Shown in pieces: positions 20,901-57,270 of a stretch of DNA of 64,000 bases. The notes below the pieces were generated by a model, which did not search any database, was not told the DNA's origin, and was given only the letters and a program-made list of their open reading frames with translations. The position numbers and the translations under genes were made by a program. The DNA comes from Corydoras sp. C115 (lineage: Eukaryota > Chordata > Actinopteri > Siluriformes > Callichthyidae), in the NCBI GenBank assembly GCA_019802505.1, contig JAFMOC010000007.1, positions 13,712,501 through 13,776,500 of the forward strand. The letters are read 5' to 3'. The number at the start of each line of letters is the position of its first letter. Positions within the stretch are counted from its first letter, which is position 1.

Positions 20901-23900
20901 TTTCGGTAAGTTCATCTCTACACTTTGCAGCTGTCTTTGCATGTACAAACTTCCTGTAAGAACAACCAATAAGATGATAAATTTATTTTATACCTATATA
21001 TAAATAAGTTATATAAAATATACATGACTACATTAATTTTAATTTCTGTCTGTAGCAATTGTACATTGGTGTGTAGATATCTCACACCAATAAATGTTAA
21101 ATTATCATCAAATCAGCAATAAAAAGTGGTCACATTTCTTTTTTTAATCTTTTGCCTCATTTACCAATATAGTTGTGTAATGCATTTGATGATATTGACT
21201 TGGTTTCTAAAAATGAATGCATTTTGTTTAGTGTTGTGGAGGAGGGCCTGTCCTATCGCTTTCATGCATCATGGCCATTTGTCCTGCAGATACTCGGCTG
21301 CTTCTACAAAGCTGCTGGGAAACAAGCTCATCCCATTATGATTAAGGTAAAACCTGAAGTTTAGTAATCATTTCACTGCATAGATAATTTTGTGAATTTT
21401 AAAAACATTTACTTGGCTATAAAAAAGACACTCTATGTGTGATAGAAGCTGTGGCCCTACATTGTTTTTGTACCTAGTGTTCATTGTATCAGTTCCATTT
21501 TTCATATAGATGCACTGTTACGGAATGTAGTTTATCTTATTCTCTGCATGGTTTGTAAGATCGCTTTTCTTTATTTTCTATTGATTACGATCATCACAGG
21601 AACAACTTAAAGCAGATATTTGCTTGGTAGATTATTCTGAACATTGCAGTGATACTGACATGGTAGTTGTGTGTTCATCTGTTGCAATGGTGCAAATGGG
21701 CAGTTGTCTTCACTCAACCTACAGCCATTGACGTCTGATCAAAATTGTACAGTACATGTAGTGTAGAAGTCCTACAGTAGCATAAGGGGCAGTAGCTCAC
21801 TTTTTGCTGCACAGTGTAACTTTTTCATTCACTAACCTTTTATCAGCTGGATGCTGCCTATAGTTTGTGGGCAACTGCTTACGTTTTCTTGGTGGATTTT
21901 TCTTATACCAGTGTCAGTTTTTTGTATAACAGTGCCAAGGAGGTGTTTAATAATTTAACAGCACTGCTGTCTAATCCACTGGGACCAGCACACCTTGCAC
22001 TCACACCGCCTTCGCAATAATATCATCGTCATGTTAAAAAATTTCTATTTTGTGGAGATGCCGATCACTGGGATAAACGGAACTAATGACAAGAAAAATG
22101 GACTAGCAATTGTAATTTTAAAACTCCAAAGTGCATCTATATGGTAAGTAGAACTGATAAAAGTGACAATGTAGATAAATGATTAACCTCATAATATGGC
22201 CAGTAAGTTTATAATGATATTTTTAAAAGAAAATTCCACGAATGCAGAAGCTTAAATGTAACTGTTTTGGAGCTTAATATTATTTTTGTTTTTGCCTTTA
22301 AGAGTTTGCAGTCTCTGAGTGACCTGCGGGTCACACCTAAATTTTCTTTTTGTGGTGAGCTGGATTTGGCAGTAGGGGCAGCAGTGGAGAGCATGGGCCC
22401 ACAGATTGTCCTGAATGCTGTTCCACTCCTAATCACTGGTATTGAGTAAGTAAAAGTATTGTGAAATGTATGCATCACCATTTGGTTTATACTGATGATA
22501 AGTTTGGTGATTGTTGTTTGATTGATGTTCACAATAATCATCATATATTTGAGATCATCAAAACCTATCGCGATCTTGTAAGCAAGTTGACAAGGACATC
22601 ACTGCTAAAAACTGCTCAGTTGTAAACATATTGACTGCATTTTGTTTCTGTCACAGCTTTGTTAAGCCAGGCATACTATTTTAAGTGGATGATAGTATGA
22701 TAATGTGAAGCATTATCTAAAGTAATTCATATGTAATTAGTAGCTATTGATATGTGAAACATGTTTTCAAATTTGATATTTTAAAGCCGAATTGGTCTCT
22801 CATAGTTACCATATATCAGCATTTGGGTTTGTTTTTACACAGATTTAACTCCAAACTAAATATTTTCTATATGTATGTTATTAGCCCATCAAATCTACAG
22901 TATATTAAAGTTTTACTTTTTAATAATTTATTATACTGTACTGTGATATTCCAGCTATGTGAAATGATGCCGATTTATGTGTGTCGATAGTGTTTCATTA
23001 TTTTTTAATGTATTTATATATTATTATTTGTGTATCTTTAGTGATGACCTGGATTTCCCACGTAGCTGGCTCATCCCTGTCATTAGAGATAATGTTAAGA
23101 ACACCCAGCTGGCATACTTTGCTTCCTATTTCCTGCCTTTAGCCTCTGTTCTGAAACAGAGAGGTAAGTCTTTGGTCTCTACTTTATGTAAGCCTATGAT
23201 ACTGGCCATATCTCCTTCCCTTGTAATCAATTTTTAAAAAAATCTAACTAACACAACTGCGTATTAAAGTTATTAACATAGGAAGAACTTTATTTTCTTT
23301 GTAGCAGATGAAATGGAAAAATCAGGACAGAAACTTGTGGCTAATGTATATCAGACACTACAGTTGCAGGTAAGTGCAAGTTTATTGCAGTTCATTCACA
23401 ACATTAAAACTTTCATTTTCTATGTTTAATAATTCATGATGGCAATTAAAATATTATTCTTTTTCCCCCAGATCTGGTCGATGCTACCTGGGTTCTGCAA
23501 TAAGCCCACTGACCTTGTTAGCGCCTTCAAAGTTATCGCACGATCACTGGGTATGGCAATCACTGAGCGTCCGGATCTCCGTATGTGCATTTATCAAGCT
23601 CTGCGAACGCTCATATCCAAGAGCAGTGACACAGGTCAGCTTTAAAGACATCTTTAAAATTAACAGTTTAACCAATTAACATATTTTACCAATTATTTAT
23701 TTTATCACTCAAGGTTATCCTTATGGTACCAATGGGTTGTAATGACGTTCAGCTCTTATTTGCTTTTAATACATTTGTTTTCACTTTGTTATCTAGAGGA
23801 AGAGAAGGAAGAAGTGGGGCGCTTTGCTAAGAACTTTTTGCCCATTCTATTTAATGTGCACACACAGCAGCCTACACCAGGACAGAATGACCCCTCTAGA

Positions 23901-26900
23901 TTTTCAGTTCTTGACACCATAAGAGCTTACCTTTCCATCACAGACCAAAAGGTAAGTTATCGTCTAATGTAGCTACATCCTGACCAATTGCTCTTTGTGC
24001 AGTAGGTGGGGTTAACATTCTAACAAATGACAATTAATCTTTGATATTCGACATGATTTTGTTACTGGACTGTTTATTATGGCTAGTTACTACAGAAAAT
24101 GCTTGACAGCCTGTTTAATTTTTGCTGTAACAGTAATTTTTGTGTTTTATTCAGTGATGTGATTTTATAAAAACAAAACAAATTCTGACCAGTAAATACT
24201 GTGATTTGAGTATTCATCAATTTTATTATTTCAATTTTATTTATACAAGTTTTTTTTTCTTGGATGCAGATGGTAAATGTATTCATAGAGAAAGCCTTGG
24301 AGAGGCTCAACAGTCCAGATAGTTCAGAATTCATAAGGTAAATGATCATCTAAGCAGTTGTTTGCATAAATTGCTTTGAAAGAACACAGAATGCTAGTTA
24401 TTATTACAATTGGATTTGTTTTATTTTGTCATAATTTATTATCCCCCCCAGACTTGCTGTAATGGATTTGGTGGTAGCAATGGCTCCATTTGTGGATGTG
24501 GCAACTATGAAGGAAATCTATGAACAAATCAAACCCCACTTAGCGGTATAATTTCTGCATTATGCTTATAGATTTTACTCAGTGTGTTTGTACAGTGCAT
24601 TTCAGCTAATGTTTCATCATTGTGTTTGTGTTGCTTGGTCAGTGTAAGGAGTCTGGTATTCAGAAGAAAGCATACCGTGTGTTGGAGGAGATGTGTGGAG
24701 TAGAGAGAGAATCATGCAAACAGTTTGTCCTTTCCAATCTGGAAAGTCTTAAAGCTGCTCTGCTGGACACTCTTAAAAGTGCATCCTCACCTGCAAAGAG
24801 GGTAAGACCTACTGTAGCCTGGATTACTGCTACTGCTCAATATTCATTAATACAAAGATTTTTAGCTTTTCCTAATTCTCTCTTTCCCTTGCTTTAAAGC
24901 CCAGACTGAAGTGTCTTATTAACATTGTGAAACAGCTGAATAAAGAACACAAGGACTTTATCACTGCTCTTCTCCCTGAGGTACTTACACATGGCAAAAA
25001 ATCCTTAAATGAATTTATTGTGGCTTTCACAATGTTAACAATACTTTTTTTTGTCTGCTTTTAGGTCATTATTTGCACCAAGGAGGTTTCTATTGGAGCA
25101 CGTAAAAATGCCTACTCTCTGCTGGTTGAGATTGGTAATGCCTTTATCCGATTCTGTGGAAACACCAAAGGTAATTGTTCCTAAGGAGTGTCTAATGTAA
25201 TGTTAAATTTAACAGATACATTTTTATGTAAACAATTCTGTCTCACTCTCATCCAAACTTTGACATTTGAAAATTATGTTCTGCATTAGGGGACAAAAAT
25301 ATCCCCCTTTCTCAAGGAACGTTAGCCGTTAGTGGGGGGGGAGCAAAATAAGAATGGAAAATTGTCATTTTGATTGTTTATTGTGTTAAATACATATTTT
25401 TATGTTTTTCAGATGCTTTGAATGAGTACTTGTCCCTTGTTTACATTGGGCTCAGTGGATCAGTGACGATGATAACCTGCACCGTGTTGGCCCTCTCTCG
25501 AATTGTTTTTCAGTACAGAGGTAAGCAGCACTGTAAATAAAGTGTGCAGTGTATGTAACTTCCAATTTGTGATGGCGCTGTTCCAAGTGGTCACTGTTTT
25601 AATCTTGAGTTAATACTATTTAGACTCTATAGACGTGTCTTCAGTGGAACAGCTGCTGGAGAACATTTGTATTTTGCTGAGCTCAAGGACACGGGAGATT
25701 GTCAAAGCCTCTATGGCATTCATTAAAGTCATTCTCTTTGCACTCGATGTTAAAGTTCTGGCCAGTCATGTGACAGTAATTGTAAGTACAGAAGTTACAT
25801 TTATAACATCAAGAGATGCATTAATTTTGCTAGTGATATTTGACTTAAGTGTCTTCTTTTGCCTCTTTTAGATGGAGAGCATTGCCAAAATGAAAGATGA
25901 CATGAGACGACACTGCAGATCAAAACTAAAGAGTGTTTTTACTAAATTAATCCGCAAATTTGGGTATGTTAAGCCCTAACCTCCGTGTTTATCATGGTGC
26001 TATTGTTTACATATGTGTACAAATTAACAGTTTTGTTTCACTCATTGTGGTGAATGTAGTTTTGAGCTGGTAAAAAGCATGCTGCCTGCAGAGCATCACA
26101 AAGTCTTGATAAACATCCGTAAAATTGAGGCCAGAAGCAAGAGGCGCAAGCTGATCAACAAGGAAGAGGATGAAGAGTCAGAAACTGAGGAAGATGCTCC
26201 CAAAGCCAAGACTGACAGGTTTTATATAAATTAAATGTTTCTAAATATACAAGTTAATTGGATTTTTATCGACCTGTTCACATATCCTTTCCTCCTTTCG
26301 CAGTATTGAGGACATCCTAGCAGAGACCGACTCTGATGACTCTGAAGATGAAAAGCCAAAGAAAGGCCAGAAAAAGTCTATAAAGCCAAAGGGGCAAGCC
26401 TGGTTAAAAGAAGGAGTGTCTGATGAGCCGCTTAACTTTCTGGACCCTAAGGCAGCACAAAGAGTCCTTGGTAGGAAGCTATTTTGGTAGTTCTTTTAAC
26501 ATAACATTTTTTAGTTATTTTCCTGTAGGTGCTGATCACACTTTACAGTGATGGGCGTCTTAGTCACTGTTAATGGACAGCATTATGTCTGATCACACCT
26601 GGTATTGAACAGCGTTTTAAATTACCGTTTCTTGTATTCCCACACTTTATGCAGCTGTATAAAAGTAAAATACCTTTTTTTTAAATAATAACCCAGCGGC
26701 AAACATTATTGGGATGCTCTCTTGTTTCTACAACAATTTTCAGTTTAATCACTCTTACTTATCATGTAGATGTACTTTACTATTTTACAGTTGCAGTTTA
26801 ATACCCTTTATTCCATTTATCTGTGGTCAGAAATATGTTCCACCACTAATCAGGCATTAGTTTGGAGGTTGATGAGTCTTATTGGTGCTAAATCCATGTG

Positions 26901-28908
26901 TAGACTGAAGTTCATCTTCACACATACAAAACAGTGAATAGTAGGGTACTCATGCTGAGGTCATTTATGTTGCCAAGTGTTGTCCTCTTTAAGCTGTAAT
27001 GCAAATTAAGTATGAAATGATGCTTTTTTTTAAATACAATTATTCTTATAAAAGAATTTGTCTTCTTTTAAACACACACTTGTCTTTTATGTGGCAGCTA
27101 CTAACCCTGACCGTAAGAAGACGGCCAAAATTGAGCATGGGTTTAAGGTGACGTCAGATGGACGATTGATCATTAAAGAAGATGAAGATGAGAAGCCTGG
27201 TAAGTTTGCAAACTTATAACCTATTTAAAATTAAAACAAAACATTTAAGCTTATTGTGTGCTCTGATTTGTCTAGATGCTGACAATGAAATTGATGACAT
27301 CCTTAAAGAGGTTGGAGCCAAAAGTGTAAGTCAACTTATTTAACCTTTTGCAGCACTGATCTAAATAAAAAGAAGGTACTAAACATATTTAATGTGTTCC
27401 CTTCCAAATAGAAAAAGAGCCAAAAAAGAAAAATAGAAGTTGATCTGGATGACGATATGGAGATTGAACCACAATTGAAATACAAAGGTATAAGAAAGTT
27501 CCTAGCATTAAATATAAATGGAAAAATAAAATCCCTTCTCTAAAATGAACTGCCTATTTTAAATCAGCTGGTGGAGTTGGAATCCATAGGCCATTAAGTA
27601 GACGAGAAGAATCGGGCTCGGATTATAAATCAAAGGTACATTTTGGATCTTTTGTTTGTCTTAATGAAATGCACTGAAGTACTACACTTGGAGAATATTT
27701 TTAGCTAATAATCACCTTTTTTTCCATACAGCTTTTATGTTTTTTTAATGATCGGTATGTAGTGCAGTTGATTGAGGATAAATACTGTAGGGAATGACTG
27801 CTTAATTTTGTATGGCTATTATTTAAAAACTTACCCAATTAAATTACCACTTTTAGCCATTTGCTTACTTTTTCTATTCTACTTTAAAGTTTTTGTAATA
27901 TCATTATAAAATCTATTTACCAGTGAATGCCAGCTTGCAGACATTTTAAATGTTAATTTTAAATAAAATGTTTATTATTGGCGGCATGGTGGCTTAGTGG
28001 TTAGCACGTTCGCCTCTCAGCGCTAGGGATTCCCGGTTCGAATCCCCATCTGGGTGGAGTTTCCATGTTCTCCCCGTGTCTGCGTGGGTTTCCTCCGGGT
28101 TTTCCGGTTTCCTCCCACAGTCCAAAAACATGGATCAAGTCAATTGAATTCTCAAAATTGCCCCATATAGAGTGTGTCTGTGTGAGTGAGTGTGTGCCCA
28201 GCGATGGATTGGCGCCCTGTCCTGGGTCTTTCTGCCCAGCGCCCGAGACGTTCTCCCCTGGATGGGCATGGGGAACCCCACCGCGACCCTAATAGAGGAT
28301 AAAGTGGGAGATAATGAATAAATGTTTATTATTTGTCAGAGCTTTTAGTTTATAGAAAAAGCAATTTTTTAACCCAGAATAAACTGTTTAGTTAAGGAAA
28401 TGGATATATCTAGTTTGTTGGAGTAACACCATTTGTATTATTATTATTATTATTTATTTTTTATGGATTTAAGACCTTAATGAACATACCATTATACCCA
28501 TCTTAAATTTATTTTACTTAATTTAGAGCTAATGGGGTGGCTTATTTTACTGCACAACTTTACAAAAGTTTAAAAACAATGATAAATGATTTGTGTTTCT
28601 AGCGCTGTGTCTAATAAATCCATGTTGCTATTGCAGAAAGGAAAAGGTGACGTGAAGAAAAAGGGAAAACATGACCCCTACGCCTACATTCCTCTGAAAA
28701 AGGCTCAGCTAAATCGCAGGTAACAATGCTACTGGTCGTTGTGGAGCAGATCCTGGCAATCAAATGTTTTGCTTTTAGGTTAATATGGTACATCTGTGTT
28801 GGCAGGAAAAAGGCCAAGCTGCAGGGTCAGTTCAAAGGCATGGTGAGAGGAGCAAAGAAAGGCGCACTGGCTGGAAAGCGCATGCACAAGAACAAGAAAA
28901 AGGTTTAA
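14995..28908 (+). CDS. rrp12: RRP12, ribosomal RNA processing / pre-ribosome export factor
   Basis: RRP12 is a nucleolar HEAT-repeat protein needed for export and maturation of pre-40S and pre-60S particles. I assembled 34 coding exons: 14995..15133, 16346..16566, 16654..16737, 17339..17415, 17896..18001, 18337..18453, 18551..18689, 18841..18968, 19074..19172, 19382..19473, 19545..19656, 20805..20905, 21232..21346, 22303..22445, 23042..23163, 23308..23369, 23472..23634, 23797..23951, 24270..24337, 24452..24545, 24643..24801, 24900..24980, 25065..25170, 25413..25520, 25624..25781, 25872..25963, 26060..26218, 26304..26470, 27098..27199, 27276..27325, 27412..27487, 27568..27635, 28637..28719, 28806..28908. 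All phases match and total 3849 bp, giving 1282 aa (human about 1297). The N-terminus MGKTGKLRPGAAQKAKRWKK is basic and family-typical. Helical repeats fill the middle, including the NUC173-type region. The C-terminus is acidic/basic (EDILAETDSDDSEDEKPKK, KKSQKRKIEVDLDDD) and ends in a lysine-rich nuclear-type tail (KRMHKNKKKV). Exon 23308 has a NAGNAG acceptor. Confidence 0.96.
15536..15716 (+). mobile_element. SINE-like repeat, family B (tRNA-derived), best copy
   Basis: The copy contains a B box (GGGTTCAAATCCC), the block TCCTTGAGCAAG...CCTTCATTGCTCCAGGGATG and the 3' end GTTTTGGATAAAAGCGTCTA. It lies in rrp12 intron 1. Confidence 0.7.
19657..20804 (+). other. rrp12 intron 11
   Basis: This 1.1-kb AT-rich intron carries a fragment of repeat family B near 19735-19800 (GAGTTTGAATCCACAACC). 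Nothing else is recognised. Confidence 0.45.
21635..22070. repeat. Palindrome-type interspersed repeat, family D, in rrp12 intron 13
   Basis: It starts GTGATACTGACATGGTAGTTGTGTGTT and ends with CAGCACTGCTGTCTAATCCACTGGGACCAGCACA, given here in short form. The two ends are degraded inverted relatives, as in a common teleost repeat. Other fragments are at about 32470-32635 and 63175-63350. Confidence 0.5.
26471..27097 (+). other. rrp12 intron 28
   Basis: This 0.6-kb intron contains no recognisable gene or repeat. Confidence 0.4.
27980..28319 (+). mobile_element. SINE family A copy 6, full length, with 14-bp TSD
   Basis: This 340-bp copy in rrp12 intron 32 has A box, B box (GGTTCGAATCCCC), core and GGATAAAGTGGGAGATAATG end. 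The direct repeat AAATGTTTATTATT lies at 27966-27979 and 28320-28333. Confidence 0.9.
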
Positions 28909-31836
28909 GGTGTGCACATTCAGTATTCATGAATGTGACTATTAATGTGTAGTCCTCTTTAAATCCCACATAAGTGATTAAATTGATGATGGTCTGTATG
29001 TATTTATATCTTGAATGGAAACAGCTTGTAAAGTAAATAATGAAGAAAATGATTCATGTTTTTTTTTTAACCTATATTTAAACTACTATTCATTTAATTA
29101 AGCTGTTAAAAATATTGGTGGTGCACCAAAACTTAGGATATTAAGTATACAGTACATGTCTTCATGCTCCTAATTTGACCCTTTATAGTACACTGCTTAT
29201 GGTACACTCCCCCACTAGGAGGAGTGAGTTCCCTATCAAACCTTAAATAGTCCAAAAATAACTTTAAAGAAATATTTAAAAAATACTACTTAAATAAAAG
29301 AAATTCCTTTCATAAATTATGTGGCTTGCTCCAGCTTAATTAAAGCTCAAAGCATTTAGTTAGTTTTGAAAATTTAGATTTTCTTAATGAGTGATAAGTA
29401 ATGTGCTTTGTATAACTGGTTACAGCTGAAACGACTGGAATTCAATTTGTATTGTTGAACACTAATGTATTAAAATTATGGGTTATTGAAATTGATTTCA
29501 AAATTAAATCAAATATAAAAGGAGAAATTGGGAGGAATGTCTGGCATCACTTAAAGTATGATCCATTAGAAAGCGTACATTAAAATCACACTGTATTACA
29601 ATAAAGGGGGAGAAGTGTTCTCTTTTGAAAATGATTTGGCTGATCTGTCATTTTATTAAAATTGCCAGTTTACATGGTTTTAAACCGCAAAACAAAACGA
29701 ACAAAATCTGTAATTGTAGATCTTCATACTTCATCTGAATTATGGAGAATTAATGTTAAGAAAATATTTTATAACTTATAACTGTCCCAAACTATATATA
29801 AATCTGTAGACTTTTGAGTGTTATAAAGTAGGGTTGCTTGTTTTCATCAAGGCTTGGAATGATATCACCTTAATTTATGTAATGATCAAAACATCTTTGT
29901 AAATTGTTCAAATGGTTACAATAATTTGTGTGATAATCAAACTGGGCAGTAGTACGTATAGAACTTGTGAAGTATATGAAAGTATTCTTTCCAACAAATG
30001 AAGCCGTAAATCTGCTGCAAACACCCTACATGGTACAATAAGTCACTCAGTTCACTAAAAACCTTGGTAAAATATGTGTTATTGTTTAATGAAAACTGGA
30101 TTCTGGTATTAGTTTGTTCAGGCTCAAACCAAACAAGGAAACGCGCATATTTATACTAAGTGATTTTCTTAGCTTTAGTCAAAATGCTTTATTTTTATGA
30201 CTTCAAAGGAACTCTTTGAACTACCATTTTATTTAGGTAAAAAAAAACTGCTGTATATTGGCTTTTGAAAGGCTAGTTGAGTTGTGGTTCAGTGTGGAAG
30301 ATAGTGTGAATGAGAGAAAATGAATCTCTGGGAAGGCAAGAGAATACAAAAATATCTAAAGCCTGACAGAAGAGAGGGTATGAGCAAGAACTCAACACAA
30401 ACTCTTGCACAGTCTAATTAAAAGGTATGCTGCATACTGTATATTTAATATGTTATGAACACTGAAAAGTTTAATGCATATAAATATTTAATTTGAAGTT
30501 AATCTGCTTAGATTAAAAGTGTGAATAGTATTACATTAGCTGTTACTTTCACTTTATTTTTTCAAAATTCACTCCAACGTGTTAAATTCACTCTTGGTAA
30601 ATTTCGCCTAGTAATTTCACCTCACGGTGGCGCTAATTCTCACTCTAGCGTTCACCACTACAAAATGGTGGAACAAACAATAATGCCAACTCTGTTCGTT
30701 AGGTGGAATCACTTGGCATCTGTAAGAAACAAAAAACATCTCTTGATGGGGAAAAAAAACATCTCTTTTACAAACACCTGATATAATATTATATCATTAT
30801 AACTTCTGGCTTGTGTTGTTCGCATTTGTATGTGGCTTTGGATAAAAGTGTCTGCTAAATGTAAATAAAATAATTAAAAAGAGATCTGCTAAATACATTT
30901 ATTTTTAGGTTTATTTATATAATTTGCAGGAAAAAAATCCCTTACACCCAAAAGCCCATGCTTCACAATGTGAAACTAGAAAATGAATACAGAAAAATCA
31001 CTCAAAACATAATTATTAATGCTCATTAAACAAAACAAACAAATTCACAAGCATTTAAGGAGTGTACATACTGTCATCTGTGCTCAAGTGCTTTCCAGGA
31101 AACCAATGCTAAATAAATAGTAAAACAACAGAACTGCCCTGCAGTAGCCATTGTGTTTTTATACACGCAAATAGGTGATCTAAGAACGCTGACTTAAAAA
31201 CAGAGAAAATGACCTGAAGCTGGTTAAAATACATGCCATTTCCAAGTGTTTTATTCTCAGAGAGCCGCAAGAGAACTCCAGCAATTGGACAAGATTTTTC
31301 TTAGAATTTGATTCTACATAATTGTTTCTACATAATTCAGCTATTGTTCTTTATAAATCATGAATAATCTACTGTTATCACATTGTAGAGAAACACATGA
31401 ATGATGGGGATTATGGTTGAGAAACCAGCCTTGTGACCTGAAGGTACTCTGTTCGCTTCCCAGTCCCACCAAGTACTTTGGCTAAAATGCCTTTGGGCAA
31501 GGCACCATATACTCACTTCACCTGTTTGAAAATATGTGTGGTTCACTGCACGGATGGGTTAAATGTGGAGGACAAATGTGTTAGCCCATTAGATGAAATA
31601 GACCACTTAATTATCATTTGTACTTATTTGAAATGTTCATGGGGGGGTCTATATTCTTTGGAGTTTAAGGCAAATGTACTGTAAAAGCTGACCATTTCTG
31701 TGTCACTAGTGGAAAATTTATCAAATTTTTGTTGGTAGTGCTGTAAGTTATAGGTTTTTTTCATTGCTTTCCAGCAACAAGTTAAAGCTGACTATTTCAT
31801 GACTTAATTTAGGGTGCTAATGTTTCGGCATTGTTT
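28909..31836. other. Convergent gap between rrp12 and antxr1-like 3' ends
   Basis: The stretch is AT-rich. It should contain both 3' UTRs, and several AATAAA-like signals occur on both strands. A family B 3' fragment (CTTTGGATAAAAGTGTCTGC) lies at about 30826-30872 and a family C copy at about 31398-31590. No coding exon is seen. Confidence 0.5.
31398..31590 (+). mobile_element. SINE-like repeat, family C, second copy
   Basis: The copy contains CTTCCCAGTCCCACCAAG, CCTTTGGGCAAGGCACC and CACTGCACGGATGGGTTAAA, matching the 5757-6065 copy. Confidence 0.6.
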
Positions 31837-55688
<23,852 letters not shown>

Positions 55689-56120
55689 ATTTCTCCCAAA
55701 TCAGTTATTCATTCCCTCAAATACACGCGATAAAAACAGTCCTTCATAATCAAACGGCACCGTTTTCTTTCACATAGCAACTGCTCCAGTTAGATGACGT
55801 GGAGATTTTTCGGTATGATAAAAGCCCGAGTTAAATTCCTGACTCTCGCTCCTCCTTTAGTAAACAGAGCGAACAGACACAGTGCATCCACTAAACACAT
55901 CCACCCAAATCCATCAGCTCCATCTCCGACCTGCAGCTTTACATCAGTGATGAAAATCCATCAGTTCAGAAATGAAGCTAGTGCAACAGCTCGACCATAC
56001 ACACAGAAATACTGAAATAAGTCTGACAAATTAAGATGCATATCTAAACTTTACAACAATTCCACTCTTTTTCTTGATAATATGAAGATGAAGAGTACTG
56101 ATAGTCATTTACTTTCCAGT

Positions 56121-56124
<4 letters not shown>

Positions 56125-56172
<48 letters not shown>
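56125..56172. repeat. (CA)n microsatellite
   Basis: About 24 uninterrupted CA units. Confidence 0.95.
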
Positions 56173-56174
<2 letters not shown>

Positions 56175-56716
56175 TTCTTTATTTCGAGGCTGGACACGTT
56201 GCATACAGTCTACAAAACAATGTTTATTGTCACTGTTTTCATACATTGCAGCAAGTGAGCTTTTTCACTGACTTTTAATCTTGTCTTTTTAACACTTGCT
56301 TTAGGGAAATATAAAAATAAGGAGATACTCCAAAATCGAACTACACTAAAGCGTGCATCAGAGAGCTATAGCATGAACTACCAAGGAAAACTAAATATAG
56401 ACCATGTTTCTAATCAATATGGTCAAAATAAATAAATTGATATTGATAAATTATAAATTGATCAAAGCAAAATAAATAATTTGATATTTTAACGAGAATT
56501 TCTTAAATATTTAAATATTTATTTTTAGGCTGAAAATATGCAATTAGTAAAAAAACCATAACATGTCTAGTTTAAGGAATAGGTCCCTATTAATATTGGC
56601 GATCAAATGGTGTGTCGAACAATTTAGTGACTATTAAGGCAGGTTGTTTAAAGGGGAATTCTTAAACGTGGGCAAATGAAAGTATTTTGGTTGACACGTT
56701 AGTCAAGGTAAAGTAA

Positions 56717-56769
<53 letters not shown>
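56717..56769. repeat. (ATA)n microsatellite
   Basis: About 17 uninterrupted ATA units. Confidence 0.95.
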
Positions 56770-56771
<2 letters not shown>

Positions 56772-57270
56772 GTTTATTTACTATTTATTTAGCTACCAAA
56801 TAGTAAAAAAATAACGTGTCTTCCGTCTTTTAATTACAGCTTATATTTCCTGGAGCAAATTTGCTATTTGCGACATGTGCTCTCAGTGGACAGTGTGATA
56901 GCCCTCTCCCCCGCCCTCGCGGCCGTAATGTGTGCGTCTGTAAAAACACCAGCCGCATAGAGAAAGCGCAGCAGAGCAGATTAGAGGAGCGCGCCTCAGC
57001 ATCAGGCGCTCAGTGTTAAAGCTTGGAGCATCATCCAGCGGCCATCTACAAGTGTGTAAGCTAAACTCTCACTTCTTTACTAAGCACTTCTTTTGTTTTA
57101 GACTTTTACATTTAGGCCTAACGAGCAAAGGTTGATTATTTGTTTTTTTCTTATTTATTTTGTCTGCCCTTGTGTCTAAATTGTTTATATTGTTAAAATG
57201 CTTAATATATGTTCACTGTTGCTTTAGTCCTAATATATTTATGTATAATTGATCTTTTCAGAGTTGAACT

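Larger units (their letters stand above)
55689..57261. promoter_or_regulatory. Shared divergent region between antxr1-like and prdm8b-like genes
   Basis: The two start codons are 1.6 kb apart and the genes point away from each other. The region contains (CA)n at 56125-56172 and (TAA)n at 56717-56769. A GC-rich block at about 56885-57055 ends in AAGTGT|GTAAGC. That block is a good candidate for the non-coding first exon of the prdm8b-like gene, joining to the acceptor CTTTTCAG before 57262. Confidence 0.55.
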
